DNA of 64,000 bases from Coprinellus micaceus (lineage: Eukaryota; Basidiomycota; Agaricomycetes; Agaricales; Psathyrellaceae): contig OX596334.1 of the NCBI GenBank assembly GCA_951394405.1, forward strand, positions 1,736,001-1,800,000. Direction: 5' to 3'. Under the pieces are notes generated by a model that saw only the letters and a program-made list of their open reading frames with translations, had not been told where the DNA came from and did not search any database. Both the position numbers and the translations under genes were made by a program. Below, piece after piece: positions 24,936-37,117 of this stretch (position 1 is the first letter of the stretch; each line of letters begins with the position of its first letter).

Positions 24936-27900
24936 ATGGCAAAAATGGCTGGGAGATTGAATGTGCCGTTTCTCGTCCAGCTTTCGAACGACATGAAGAT
25001 GGAATACAGACTCCCCTTGGAGCTCGCTAGAACGTAAGTGCGTACCTCGTACCTCGTCGTGGTCAGACGAAGAAGGGAACTCACCTTTACTCAAACACAG
25101 GTAACCAGAACCGCATTGTACTCGGAGTCTGCCTGACGCCTTCTCCGCTGCCTACGATCTCTCCTCCAAATCAGCCACCGCCACCGCCTTCTTTCTCCAG
25201 CATCTTTCTGGCTTCGTTTCTCAACCTCCGTACATACGTTGACCACGAACGCGATCCCCTCACCCTCAAGCACAACCACTATTTCCAACCTACTCGGTCG
25301 AAATGAGAGCTGGGACGATGTGTCGATGGGAAGCGAAGGACCAGCGCATGACGCGCGGCTATCCCTGACTATGTCCCGATCCTTCTCTTGGGATGGACGA
25401 GAACACATTTGATAAGAAGTGTGCGGGCAAAAGCACCAAGGCTGCCTGTCCCATCCCCTACTACAAGCAGGAGCACATCCCTGTCGCTAGGTGAATGCTT
25501 GCGCTTTCAGGGTCGAGATGGCTCTCAGTGATTTCTGTGCAGGTACTAACTCGGGAATTCCACCCTACCCACGAGGGCAGGGCAGCAAGGTAGTCTGTAG
25601 GTCGGGCAAACGGGCGTAAGTCGTCGAGGTTGTTTAGGTCTCACAGATGCTGTATGATAATGTGGTTTGATTTCTAGCTCGAATACTATGCCCACTCCCT
25701 TCTTTCTCTCTATGGCACTCCTATGCTCTTTGCGTATCTCCAACGCTCTCCGGATCGGCTGTTGGTTGGGTCGCTGGGAGCGAAGGCCCCCTTATCTCAA
25801 CGCCAACACCATTGCTGATGTTAACCCCCTGTGCGTACGCTTTCTCGGGAATCTTGGGGGTGATATTCACACCATCGAAATGGCAACCTCGATGCTGCCA
25901 AGACACCCGCTTCGACGGCCAAAAACTGTTGTCACCCTCACCAGTACTGGTGCTGGTCTTTGACCGAGTTGGCCGGGAATACCTCTCATGTCCCTCACCG
26001 CCCACCATTGTCGCCGCTACCAATAATTCTGTGAGAGAGGTGCTGCCGGCGTTGTCGCAGAGGTCACTCAGACAGATGGTAAAGCCGCCATTCCGTCTGT
26101 CCTGCGAGGGATGCGGTGAGAATATCATTGCTACGCCCTCCAAGGTTACCAGGGCAGTTATTCTCCGAGACGGGTTCTTCCAGTCCATGTCCCAGGCTGA
26201 GTGGGACATATTTCCAACATTTGCTCACTATTCGGTATCGGTCAGTCGCCGCAACGGTCTGTGTTGACGTTGCCCTCCACCGACCCATTCACTGGAGCAG
26301 CGACGCCGTCGTGTGGCCCCGGTCTCATGACCCTGCCTCGCTGGAACTGCATGGATATCTGGACCCATGGCGCCTCCTAGGATGGGGCACCTCACATTGG
26401 ATAGGACATAAGGGGTGGGTGAGGGAGGGAAAATGAATGCACCGTGGAGCGGGGAGAGCATTTCTTCACTCCGAACCGCAGCACACCATACTGAACTCTA
26501 TTCGCCACAGACGTCTCTAGCTCTCCTAATTGCAAGCTGAGATACAAGCCATCGTCTTCACTCTTCGACTCGCCCTCTCCACAGCAAAAAGAACGCCACC
26601 ATTATTCGCACCCGACCGTGGGTCAGAGCGAGGTTGGCATTCGATAGCGCCGGCCCCGCAGCCGGTTCGTTGCTGCACCCCATCATCATCCTCAGCCTTC
26701 ATATTATGTGTATCTGACCACGTCCTAGATAACGACGTGCTGACATCTACACTCCCAGCAGATATGGATATCCAGACATACTTCTCGCGTAGGACTGCGC
26801 GTTGTCGTGTGTGGAGGTGTTGGAATGCCTCCCTCAAGGCAACTATCGACACTCGCTAGTGTTCTCCATCGACTCACCCCCAAGGCCCAAGGATGTGTGT
26901 TTACCCCCTCGACGCTGGTCGGGTAGGAGGCAGTGCATCCGGGGTAGAACGACCGCCGGTCCCCGTCGCTCTGCATTTGCATGTCGGGTTGATCGATGAA
27001 GTCCGTTGGGTCCCGTCCCGTTGGCTTCCCTCTCGACCGAACCACCATCCTTCCCCGCCACACCACGTCTCCTCTACGTGTACCTCCTTTGCCCAGCAGG
27101 AGGATGCTGTCTCGTTTCTGCCTCCATATCCACCCTGGACTGCTCGGCATTCGTCTTTTCCAACACATATCAAATCAACACTACCGTAGTCGGGATCGGC
27201 GTGACTAGTGGTGGTCGGCACGGCTTCACGAGCTATCCGACGGTGGATGTCACCGGCTTCACCAGTTGCGAAGGGGTAGAACTCGAGTGGGAGGAAGCGA
27301 TCAGAGAAAGCGCTTTGAGGAAGAGATGAGGGTGAGCATTGGCTGTTTTCGTGGGTGTATCAGGAAGGGACTATTTATCACTCTGACCAAGGATGGGGAG
27401 TACGGATATCCGGTTTAGATCAACGTTCCGTATTCTCTCTCGCTTCAACCCATTCCTTCCCTGGACCTAGATGGCTCGACGACCCTTCAATTCGCTTTGT
27501 TCCATACACCAGGTCATCACCGTACTTCTCGCTTCATTCTCTCCCAGCACCCTCATTATTTCTCGTACCACTTGTAGGAAGACTCCGCAGCAATTCACAT
27601 AGATCTATCTACTTTATTCATTGCCCGACATCGCCTAATCCGAGATGAACGTTTCTTGGAGGATGTGGGGGTCAAAGGATGGAAACGGGACTGGAGTACG
27701 AGACAGGTCACAGGGAAATCACCTGTGAGGTAGGCGTGGACCGGAAGTTTGCCGAGATGGATAGCGATTTATCAGCGGCGAGAAAGGAAGTTGGTAAAAT
27801 GAGGACACACTGGAGTGGCGAATGGGAAGGGAGGATCACCAGGGCAGATTGATCGTGTTAAAGGGGGACTGTCAGGCCTCAGAGTCACCCACAGTGGGCT

Positions 27901-28000
27901 GCGGCCGGTGGCAGAAAGAGGGGATTTCCTCCACTCTGACGTGGTTCTCCGTTTGATTTTCACGGAATTTGAAAGTGGAATCTGATTTGTAGTCGACCAG
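24936..28000 (+). other. Coding-looking but unresolved plus-strand exons
   Basis: Several stretches look protein-coding but do not join into one model. 24936-25033 opens with ATG and ends at a GTAAGT donor. 25107-25310 is a Pro-rich open stretch. 25400-25494 encodes a short Cys/Lys-rich peptide ending at a GTGAAT donor. 25678-25960 and 25950-26235 overlap in different frames, the second containing a CxxC pair (CEGC) and the well-formed segment SRSLRQMVKPPF-like (LSQRSLRQMVKPPFRLSC). 26530-26860 and 27560-27730 follow. They may be exons of one intron-rich gene, or a decayed gene broken by frameshifts. No family is recognised. Confidence 0.35.
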
Positions 28001-28070
28001 AGCGGAGGTGTAATGCAATGCATCGGTATTATAGTTGTACATTTATCTCGCGCATACTACAGCGGTACTC

Positions 28071-28096
28071 TAGCCAGCGATCCTAGCCAGCGATCC
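28071..28096. repeat. Two tandem copies of a 13-bp unit
   Basis: TAGCCAGCGATCC is present twice back to back, at the predicted stop codon of the MYND gene, so the stop is duplicated 13 bases downstream. Confidence 0.95.
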
Positions 28097-30171
28097 TATT
28101 GCCCACGTCTTTGGATCCTACCTGGCTCGCTGTTGTAAGGTCTCTGGACGGCGCGAGCGTGAGTTCCCAGGCCCCAGTCGGTGGATGGTTAAGAGGGGGT
28201 ACTTACGAGTAATCGAGGACTGTGAGACTTAGGGCATGGAAGGTCTTCTGGTCGTCCCTCCTGAACTTGGCCAAGACGTCCACGACGAGCAGTCCCCACA
28301 GGAACGACGCGCTCACCAGGTAAGTATCTGGCTCCTGGGTGTGCTGGGACATATTTGCTTGGATCCTCGGGAAAAAATGATCATGGCACTTGAAGGTGGC
28401 AGTCGATGTAACACCCACTGCCAAGGGTGTAGCCAGGCCATCTACCACCAGGAGAAGTGAGTCTAGGGGTACTCGGTAGTTGTCTCGCCGATGTATCTCT
28501 TCAAACACCGCGAAGTTATTCTGCAGTGTGCGTTGAATGAAGCGAGCGAGGTCCGCCTGGTACTTGAGTGGTAACCGTTCGGCGTATGGGAAGCATTCGC
28601 AATCACAGTCGGCTTGCCCGAGTGCATGTGTAAGGATCCTCGAGCACTCTTCCCGATGTCTGGCTGCCCAGTCAAGTTGCTGGCAGTGGGTAGAACAATA
28701 GACGACGGCGTGGCACTTTGAACACTTCATGGATTTTCCAGATTTGGGGAAAGAATTCCCTGGGACGTCGGAATGCTATCGAATGTCTGTAAGAGATTCG
28801 TATAATATAAAGGGTACTCAATGCACGCACCTCGACATAATGGCAGAGTTGGCCAGGGCCGGACTGTCCAATTCCCATATCCCAGGCCTTCCTGGCCAGG
28901 TCGATCGCTTTCCAAAAGCTCTGAAGGCGAGTCGAACGCACTATCGCCCGTGATAGAACGTCACGACCTAAGCCCGCAATAGCCTTGCATAATGATGTGG
29001 CCACGTCTGAGTAAGGGGCATACGTCACAATGCTGGCCATCGAGTCGAGAACGAAGGAGTACCCGGCACTGGTGGTAGGAAGGTGGAGGAGGAGGAATAA
29101 TGAGACTCGGAGGAACCCCCCCTCTACCGCAGCCCGAACCTTCGCCACAGGGTTACTGCAGCCATTGCCAAGATCAGGCACCAACTCGAAGATGAAATGC
29201 AGAACGTCGACGACGCTACTCCATTCCGGCTTCGCGCTGTCGACATTCCCAGGGAGGATGGTATCGAGCGCTTGGAATATGTCGAAGAAGAGCTTTGGTG
29301 ATTGCAATGGATCCAGGAAGTATGGGAGCACGCCGGTGGCCCGGTAAAGGATGACCCTGATCAGGTGCACCAGGTCCAACAAATGCTTGAGTGCACAGGA
29401 CGCTGACATCTGGCCCTTCGAATGGCGACTGCTTACGTTTCGAATCCGCCTTCGGATTGTGCGCGCCATTCGACTTGCTGTCGAAGGAGTGCTGTGCAGT
29501 AAGTTGAGGAAGGTTGATCGGCCCGTGTCGTGGTGCATGATTTGTGTCAGAAGGATCAGCATCGGGCACCGTGGATCGTCGTCATCATCGTCGGTGGGGA
29601 AGAAGTGTTCATCATTCTGGTCCCGGCATGTCCACAAGGAGATAGTGAGGTCAACCGCAGAGCGCGAGCTCAAGAGCGTGACTTCAAGCTCACGACTCGG
29701 ATCCATGTTTGCCATCATCCAGAGGAAGGCGCCACTCGTAACGACGAAGGCACCCCGCTTCTTGAAAAAGTGGAACCATTTGACAAAGTGCATGTAGTTC
29801 TCCTTGAGAAGCTCGACCATATCTTGTGCATCGGCTCCGTTTATGATTATGAGCCTGCATTGGGTCGATATAACCGACATTGCGCCGGTTGCAGCCAGTA
29901 CGCGATGACCATTGTCGGCTAAGGTCAAAGGAACCAACTTCGGGTGCAAGAATTGAATGACGATTTTGCTGATGTACACATCGAAGTTATTGGTCGCTTG
30001 GATGTGTTTGACGAGCGCCATCTGACCGGCGTATGACCCGTTCACTACGGCCTGGAGCAACTGTATTTAAATTAAGTCAGTATCTATTCTGACCTGGTGA
30101 CTGAAAAACGTTCATACCCGCTGCTTGCGCTCATCGTGTAAATTCTGTCTAGACGATGGGGGGGGGGGCAT
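28083..30171 (-). CDS. MYND zinc-finger protein
   Basis: Four exons: 30171-30118, 30060-28831, 28775-28207 and 28143-28083, about 637 residues. The start is ATG followed by eleven C residues encoding Pro-rich MPPPPSSRQNL. A helical, probably armadillo-like region of about 400 residues follows. The MYND finger is at about 420-465: the clear second half is CSKC, then YCSTHC, then DWAARHREEC. The first Cys pair is poorly preserved (LCHYVE is the only nearby Cys). A C-terminal globular region of about 150 residues completes it. MYND fingers bind Pro-rich peptides, and many basidiomycete paralogues exist without known function. The third intron and the short last exon are the least certain. Confidence 0.75.
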
Positions 30172-32339
30172 TGAGAGGGCGGAAGGGAACTTGAAAGCTG
30201 AGGGAAGTTGTTCACAACATGTCGCTACTTTATAACGCCATGCGCCATGACTGGGCGAGATGGTGAGGGACGTTATTGACACTCATCGGTCCCACCTAAC
30301 TAGGATGTGTAGGGTTGGAGGATCTAGTGGGACCGACTGCCGATTGGGGATGGTGCCTGAATCGGTTTCCCCGATCTGGATCGCGCCTTAGAAGGAATCG
30401 GAGAGTCTATGTTGGGTCTATATGCATGCTGCGCCGATACCAGAAAGCAAAGCCCGAAGCCAGAAATTTGACTTGGGTTCACAAGAGCCCAACGTGCTCC
30501 AAGCATAAGCGTAGCCCGATCCAGAAGCCGAGCTGGGTTCCTGGTGATATCGAAAAATCTCGGCCAATCCGAGTCTGGATCTGATAGAATCCGAGTCGTT
30601 TGTCGCGCCGACTCTCGATCGAGGGAAGGCTCCCGAAGGCCCTTAAAAGGTGTAGCCATGGGGAAGCCGGCGTGCAAGCAAGATATCGCCTATCTTGCTT
30701 GCCGATGGCACACACAATTGTCGCGACGTAGGTTCCTATACTGCAGACACTTTGAACCGGGTTGCGATGACTGAGTCCCACAATGCAGATCTACTTTATC
30801 TAACTCGGACACACCAAAGTAGAATGCAACGAAAGCAACAGGGTAACCATGCCTGCGACCACGCTGAGCAACATTTCACGACTCTGGGGCCGGCCGCGGT
30901 TCGCGGATTGGCAGCGGAAAGGCTGTACCATTATTTGGAGTATTCAGAAGGGGTGGAACGTTTGGGAGTAGTGCCAGAGGGATGCGCTAGACGGGCTGCG
31001 ACCAGACGCAGAATTACCTGTTGCGCCTCCAGAGAGGCCGGGCCAGCTTGATAGTTCTCGATAGACAAGCACTCTGGTGCTGGCGGCTGCCAGAGGCCGG
31101 GGGGGATACATCTTCGTAGGGCGCAACACCCATGTACGAACTCACGTGTGTGATCCTCGTACTGAAAGGTGACGGAATTCAGTAGCACTGCGAGAAAAGT
31201 GGCCTTTCTTGCAGTGTAAGGGATGTGGTCTGCTGTGGTCGACGGAGTATGTGACGGCCGTGATCAATGGAGAACATGGCCACAACGTGAGTCTAGTCTT
31301 AATCTTATTACCGGCACCTGATCCAATTCCTGAACGCCGGGGTCTGTGAATCTATCGTAGTACAGGTAAACTACGATTCGAAACCCAGCTCCCACTGTAC
31401 AATATGCCACCGAGCAGACGCGCGTTTTCCAGGCCGTCCAGTATTCTCGGGGAGGCGAATAAATCGTAAGAGAGCATCACTGTGTGTCCTTCGCGCGAAG
31501 ATCAAGCTCGACGACAGACGCTGAATCCCCAATGAACGAGCCCATAGCTAAGGTTCACTGGATGCACCACCGTCATACGTCAGCAGACGGGCTTCTGAAG
31601 CCTGCGTACGCGCGTACACCGCTGGTGGAATGAGGACAGCAGTGTGATGCGAGGGAGGGTGAGTGGGCGACCTTGTCGTTGTTTCCGGCGTCGTCGCGGC
31701 GAAGAAGATGTGAGCTTGGTCATGAAGGCAATCAACTGAAGGGAGGGCGGGCAGCGTTCGGTACGGGCCACCTGGTTACACACAGGACCGGTGTACAACC
31801 TGAGGTGGGCTCCATGTCATGTATGGGCCGCTCCCTGGTTGGTAGTGAGCCTTGGTAGAAAGAGTGTGTGGCGCCAATAGGTTGGAATAGGTTGGGAATA
31901 AAATGCGTCTTCATAGCATCCTCCCGAGAGCCGAGTAGGTAGATCCCGAAGCAGGCGCCTGGACCGGGCAACGAGGTCAAGGGCCCGGTTGAGGGTCGTA
32001 TCCCGAGCTGTACTGTTTGTGGTGGATTGAATGCAACGCCAGTAGGGACAAACATCCGCGAGCGCTCTACAAGACGAGAGACCTGGAGTCGCAGGGAGGT
32101 GTCGTGCACAGAGTGAGTGACCACAGCTCAGCGCTCGAGGTCCGGACGACAGAGTTGGCAGAGGAAAAACGGACTGAGAGAGAGTCGGGGGAAGCCATGA
32201 GGCCGATCAATTTCTCGAGTCCAGGTTGATCACTGTTTGGCGAGGCGCTTGCGCCACATCGCCATGTTGGATGATTTGCGGGTAGTCCCTATCAGTTCTA
32301 AGGTGCTACGATGGGCGGGGTTGGGCACTCAACACTTCT
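30172..32339. other. Region without a supported gene
   Basis: Upstream of the MYND gene. Short frames occur, including a Cys-containing stretch on the minus strand at 30931-31188 and a plus-strand CKGC-like peptide near 31217-31290. Neither belongs to a recognisable exon chain. They could be remnants of another MYND-like copy, but the evidence is thin. Confidence 0.4.
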
Positions 32340-33130
32340 GGGGCATGGAGCTTGTCACAAAGTCTCCCTGGTCCTGCTGGAAAGCATGATCACAGGTTTA
32401 TAGCTCGATACCAGGGGCAAGGAAAGGCTGGTTTTTCTGGTCAGACGCTGGCCTCAACTGATTCAAGTTTGTATGGTGTAGGCCTTGGGATCATGCAGGC
32501 CAGATTTTGTGGCAAACACCCTGTGTTCTTCCCTTCCACACAACATCCATTAAAGATGGAGATGGCGGTCCCACCCAGGACCCATTTCGCATGGAGAGAG
32601 GAAGGCCATAGGCCATCTCCAGAGAAATAAACAAAGCGGCCAGGAGATATGGAACCGCCACTGGCCCCGATCATGGACTTGCGGGACCCAGACTTGATGC
32701 CAGGGAAGTACCATGATATATGGGGTCGATCGCTGGGATCACCAAGGCCAGGGCTAGGGCCACAAGGTATGGCCACACACATCCCAGTTCTCGTGGGCAG
32801 CCCAACTCCATACAATACATAGATTCACGGATTCCAGGCTGTCTGAGATTACAGGGGCCAATCATCATGGCATTCATGTTGCCAGACGGTTGCCATTCTG
32901 AGGTGCCCGTTTATCTGGATTCCATATGGGGTCATATGGGCCACGAGCGGGGCCAGAGAGCGTGGCATGAGGGCCGCCATCCTTTCTCCATATATCCCGG
33001 AGAAAAATATGCCAGCGAAAGAGTCCAAATTTCCTGGAAGGGCTCTGGCATTTTCCCCTGGACCCGAGGAGGCCAGATCCAGCACCAGCGTCGTGGGAAG
33101 GTGAACTAGAGAATTCTCTGGCATCAGAGG
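32340..33130. other. Segment of distinctive word composition, possible insertion
   Basis: This interval is enriched by eye in words such as GGCC, CCAGG, CATATGG and ATATATGG, and in short near-repeats (CATATGGGGTCATATGGGCC at 32925-32944; ATGATATATGGGGTC at 32713). It looks unlike the flanks. Open frames run on both strands without motifs. It ends right where homology to the F-box gene begins. No terminal inverted repeats or target-site duplication could be shown. Confidence 0.35.
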
Positions 33131-33135
33131 CGCCA

Positions 33136-34086
33136 GTGGTCTTTCGATGCGGTGTCAACTTCTGTAACCCAATGGGAGACCCCGTGCTGCCCCAACAACT
33201 GGGAATTCGCGTCTCGAGAAAGGACGCGGTATCTTTGGTTGTTGACGCATGGAAAGCAACCCCATCCCATATGCAAGAGACCGGAGAGCCAGGGAGGTTT
33301 GCATCCCGCGTCCAGTTTTCTCAGCACGAGCGACCGTGGATCTGCCTCGACCTCGGACATTGGTTCCCACTTCCCTCTCACCCAGCCGACTCACACTCCC
33401 GGATCCCGTGGTCACTTGCCAACCTTCGTACCATCGTACTTGGCCACTTAACTAGAACTGTGCCACCATATTTCTGGGAAGAGCTTGGCAGGTTACCAAG
33501 GCTGGAGGGCGTGTGTTTCAAGTGGGCGCGCTTTATGGTTGTCGAGCCTTTCTTGGAGGCTCTGGTGTATGGTCCGGGACGTTACACTGGAGAGGAGGGC
33601 GCTGACCCCGATCTAGAGGATGGAGGATCCTGGGCGTCGTTCGCTGCCCGCGATAATTACGAGATCGATGACACAGGTTCCCGCGCAACCCCACGGCTAT
33701 ACCCAGCACTCAGGGCACTCGTTTTTGGGTCCTTGGGGACAAACGCCGGATTTACCAAGCTTGATATGAAACGGCTACGGTTTCCATTCACCCAGGAGAT
33801 GAATGGGATGGAGTCCGCCGAGCTCTACTTGCGGCATGTCGCAAAGATGCTGTCAAATTGGAGCGACAGCGGCCTGGTTCGACAACTCGATGAAGTCATT
33901 TTCTGGGAGGAGGAACACCCACCCCACCGGCCTATTCCATCGGTTCTGCGACCCGATAATCTCGACAAGGAAGCGCTGGTCATTCTTTCCCATGTTTCCA
34001 GAGGCTTGCGATGGGAAGACTGGTGCTTTTCGAGCGAGTCGGCCAACTTTGGGGGTCCAGGTTCAGGGTACACCTTAACCACATAG
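33136..34086 (+). pseudogene. 5'-truncated F-box/LRR-type paralogue
   Basis: An open frame of about 316 codons ends in TAG at 34084-34086. It aligns over its whole length with the C-terminal half of the minus-strand gene at 34298-36269: FWEELGRLPRLEGVCFKWAR here versus FWEELSKLPTLEVIDMKWAR there, and later LYLRHVAKMLSNW versus LYLRFVAAKFRQW. It lacks the F-box and the first about 350 residues, and has no ATG at its start (first in-frame ATG after about 44 codons). The homology stops abruptly near 33136 next to an unusual segment. Either it is a broken duplicate or an unseen 5' exon exists upstream. Confidence 0.6.
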
Positions 34087-34297
34087 CCCCAAGCATGCCT
34101 GTATACAACAATTGACTAAATCTTATACATGATGTGGGCGCGTTAGGAGACGCATATTTGATAGAAAACAACAGCGTGTATCTACGGGGCGATGAATCGA
34201 TGATTCAGAAAGTTAACGCGTACGGTACTACTGCTTAGCTCCCGTTGTACCAGTGACCTGGGGACCTCGACGGGTCACCAGTGCTCGATTCCAATGC

Positions 34298-36269
34298 TTA
34301 GCGGTCCTCTTCACCACCATACTTGCTCCAAGCAGTGGTTCTACCGAATGTGATGGTGCGTGCCACCCCTTTCAGCTTGTCCATAGTGAACGCGTCTACC
34401 TCCTTCAGCATCGTTCGTGATTGGCGGTCGAGATTCCCCGCCGTTAAATCGCCTTCCTCTGCCTGAAATAAGAGAAGTACGAGTCGTCGACGATCGTGAC
34501 AATCCCTCCATTGGCGAAACTTCGCTGCGACAAAGCGCAAATATAGAATTGTCGGGGTGATAGATTTCCACTCGTCCGAAAGTTGGTACCCGGCTTGCCG
34601 TAGATCTCGGGCGCAGTTATTGACACCCTCCCGAACGGCGCGAAATACAATGGTTCGGAGGCGAGGGAACGGACGATTGGGGATTACATTTGTAGACTCC
34701 GTAGCTTGATCAGCAGCGGGCGTCAGCGGTTGGCGAGGGTTTGACTCTGCAGTGCTGGCTGTCCCCATAACTCGAAAAACCTTTCAACGACCACCATCCG
34801 TGCCCACTTCATGTCGATCACCTCCAACGTGGGGAGCTTCGAGAGCTCTTCCCAGAACAACCCTGGGATTGACCCTCGCTGCGGTCCTGTGAACGACAAA
34901 AACGCAGAGGGAGGAGAAGACCATGGCACTCGATATTGCGTCGATGTGAGTTCAGGAAAGGGAAAGTTAAGCCCAGTGCTGAGCACAATCCACGGTTGCT
35001 TCGATGGGGAGTACTCACACTTTCGAATTTGGTTGTCAAAAGAGAAGCTCCGGAAGTCGCAACTGACAGTGAAGCCCTCTACACCGAGGATGATTAATCC
35101 ATACTCTATCTCCACTTGCTGAGGTGCCATACGAGGATGCGCGAACTCGCAAATGGGGGGCATGTTCCCATCTAATTCTGCACAAAACACCTTCAGGCTG
35201 AGGACAGACATTATGTCGTTGATGCGGATCGTCTTCGTGATGACAGATAAAGGGGAGAAGTATTTCGAGGCCAATTCGAGTGTTTTGATATTCGGAAGGT
35301 GGACCGCTTCTGGTTGGCCACCGACGTCGGGCCATGTCAACGATCCCTGGTGTGGGAGGTTGAGGTGCAAGAATTCCAGTTGTTTGGCGTGTTGTAGGAA
35401 CGATCGAAGGGCGGTCATGGTGGTTGCGTCCAGCTCCGGGAGGTCGTGTAGAGTGAGCGACGTTAGACGAGGAGACCGGAGAATGGGGGAGGTCCAAGAG
35501 GCAGCGATGCCTTGGAGCTCAAGATAGCGCAGTTTTGGAAGCGCTGACGGAAATATTTGGTGGTCCCCTCTGATCGTCCAGCCAAGAATAACTGCCTGAA
35601 CGGATTGCAATTGGTGGGCAGATTCAGTGAGGTGCGGGAATATTGTCGGTTGGAGTGGCTTGAGGACGCTGGCGTGGAGGGATAGGGCCAAGGACGATAT
35701 AAGATGTCGCGAGGTTTGAACCCGGGAGAGAAGGTGTGGTTTCGGAGGTCGAGATTGATAGGACATTGCTTCACATTAGCCCTGATGAATTTCAGGATCT
35801 CGGGGTTCGTGTTCTGGCCAACTTGGACATGACTCCATAGAGATGGGAGGCCAAGAGCAATCGTTCTCCAGTATTCGCTTACGTGACATAACCGAAGGCC
35901 CTCGGGGACATTCCGCCAGAACTTGAAGTCAGTCCTGTCGACCGGATCTGTATCTGGTAGGATGGGCTTGTGTATCCTGGCCCTAGGGTTGAGAGATGAA
36001 GTATGCTCGCCCTCTTGATTTATGGTGAGGGTAGCGAGGAATATTGTCGCAATTAACTCGGGAGGAAGACGATAAATCGGTGAAAACGCGTTCCGTCGTA
36101 AATGCAAAAGTGACCTTTCCTGCTTGAAGGTCATCTCGAGCACGGATATCTTGGCGTCCACTGACGCTCGCAGAGTGGCTATCCTCTCGTCGAGTTTAGC
36201 CTGAAGCCGTGCTAATTGTTCATCGATAGCTTCTCGGGTACCGCCGTGCAGGGTCTCCATTGCCGACAT
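34298..36269 (-). CDS. F-box/LRR-type protein, reading frame change near 3' end
   Basis: Start ATG 36269. Residues 1-55 form a charged coiled coil, followed by a clear basidiomycete F-box (SPIYRLPPELIATIFL, then LRLCHVSEYWRTIALGLPSL, then WSHVQVG). The frame then changes at 35721-35669. A 53-nt intron with a GTTCAA donor and CGCCAG acceptor restores phase and a smooth protein (HTFSPG then VLKPLQPTIF). The long LRR-like middle ends at a second frame change, 34745-34790. There, either a 50-nt intron with a poor donor (GTTGAA) or a one-base frameshift must be assumed to reach the C-terminal 150 residues, which the plus-strand paralogue shows to be genuine. An SCF adaptor role is inferred from the family. 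It may be decaying. Confidence 0.6.
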
Positions 36270-36716
36270 CTATGGGCGGTGTAAGCCAAAGCAATCGGAT
36301 GCACGGGGCCCTTACTGTAATCTGTGGGTGATAGGTGTGAGTCGAGGAAGAGCAGATTGCCAAAACAGACATATTATCCGCGACAGCTCTGTGTGCACTT
36401 ATTTGCGCGCCCCAGGTTCGCTCATGGCTTGGGGACACATTTTCAAGCGGGTACGTAGTGGGAGCACTGGACAGGTGAAGGAGTTAGAAGACGGTGGATC
36501 GTGCCAGTTCGTGGAGTAGGCTCCCTACCATCCGTTACTTGTGCAACAGTGTCCTACCTCTCTGGATAAGTGCTCGCTGAGTGCTAATACTAATAGCGCG
36601 AGTCTAGCTTGGACTCTGGTCTCTGGACAGATCTGGCCTTAGACAGTGCCAAGTGGAGGCCCAGTAAATATAAATATTAAAAAGTAAGCCAACGGCTTGC
36701 AAGCAAAACGTTCTAT

Positions 36717-36804
36717 GCATCAAGAGGGAATTGAACCCCCGGCGGGTCGAAACAAGGCGTTTCGACGATGGCAACGACCCAGGTTACCACTACCCCATTG
36801 ATGC
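36717..36804 (-). tRNA. tRNA-Gly (anticodon GCC) with intron
   Basis: The minus strand folds as a tRNA. The seven-base acceptor stem is GCATCAA pairing with TTGATGC. The D-arm contains box A (TGGGGTAGTGG). The anticodon stem GGTCG/CGACC surrounds loop TTGCCAT with anticodon GCC. The T-arm is GGGGG-TTCAATT-CCCTC with box B GGTTCAATTCC. About 18 extra bases lie after position 37, the canonical site for nuclear tRNA introns, so the gene needs splicing by the tRNA endonuclease. Total 88 bases. Confidence 0.9.
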
Positions 36805-37117
36805 GGTGGTCGTAATTTTAATCGAGCGTTTATCGGGCGAAGGAGGCATAATTTGAGACCCAGAAGCGCAAACGAGAGCGAAGGCATGTAGAGGATAATT
36901 ATGGAGGATTCGCAGGCCAACCCCGCGTATCCAGCCCCGTGAATTCAAGTGAATCGGTTTTCTAAGAGTCGCCCTCTTCTTCCTCTGTCTATCGGGAGAG
37001 GCGTGCGCGTGAAAGCGGACCTGGGAGGTTATTTGAGTCCGATGGTTTTGAAATGAAGCTATTGATCTACAATTACAGTGGTAAAATACATGTATTACAC
37101 TTGCCGTGGCTGGTGAC
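36805..37117. other. Intergenic between tRNA and Med20 gene
   Basis: No gene seen. It includes the upstream flank of the minus-strand tRNA gene and the 3' flank of Med20. Confidence 0.5.

Noticed and set aside
30931..31290. Cys-containing pieces as a second MYND finger gene
   Set aside because: Spacing does not fit a MYND finger, and no exon chain connects them.
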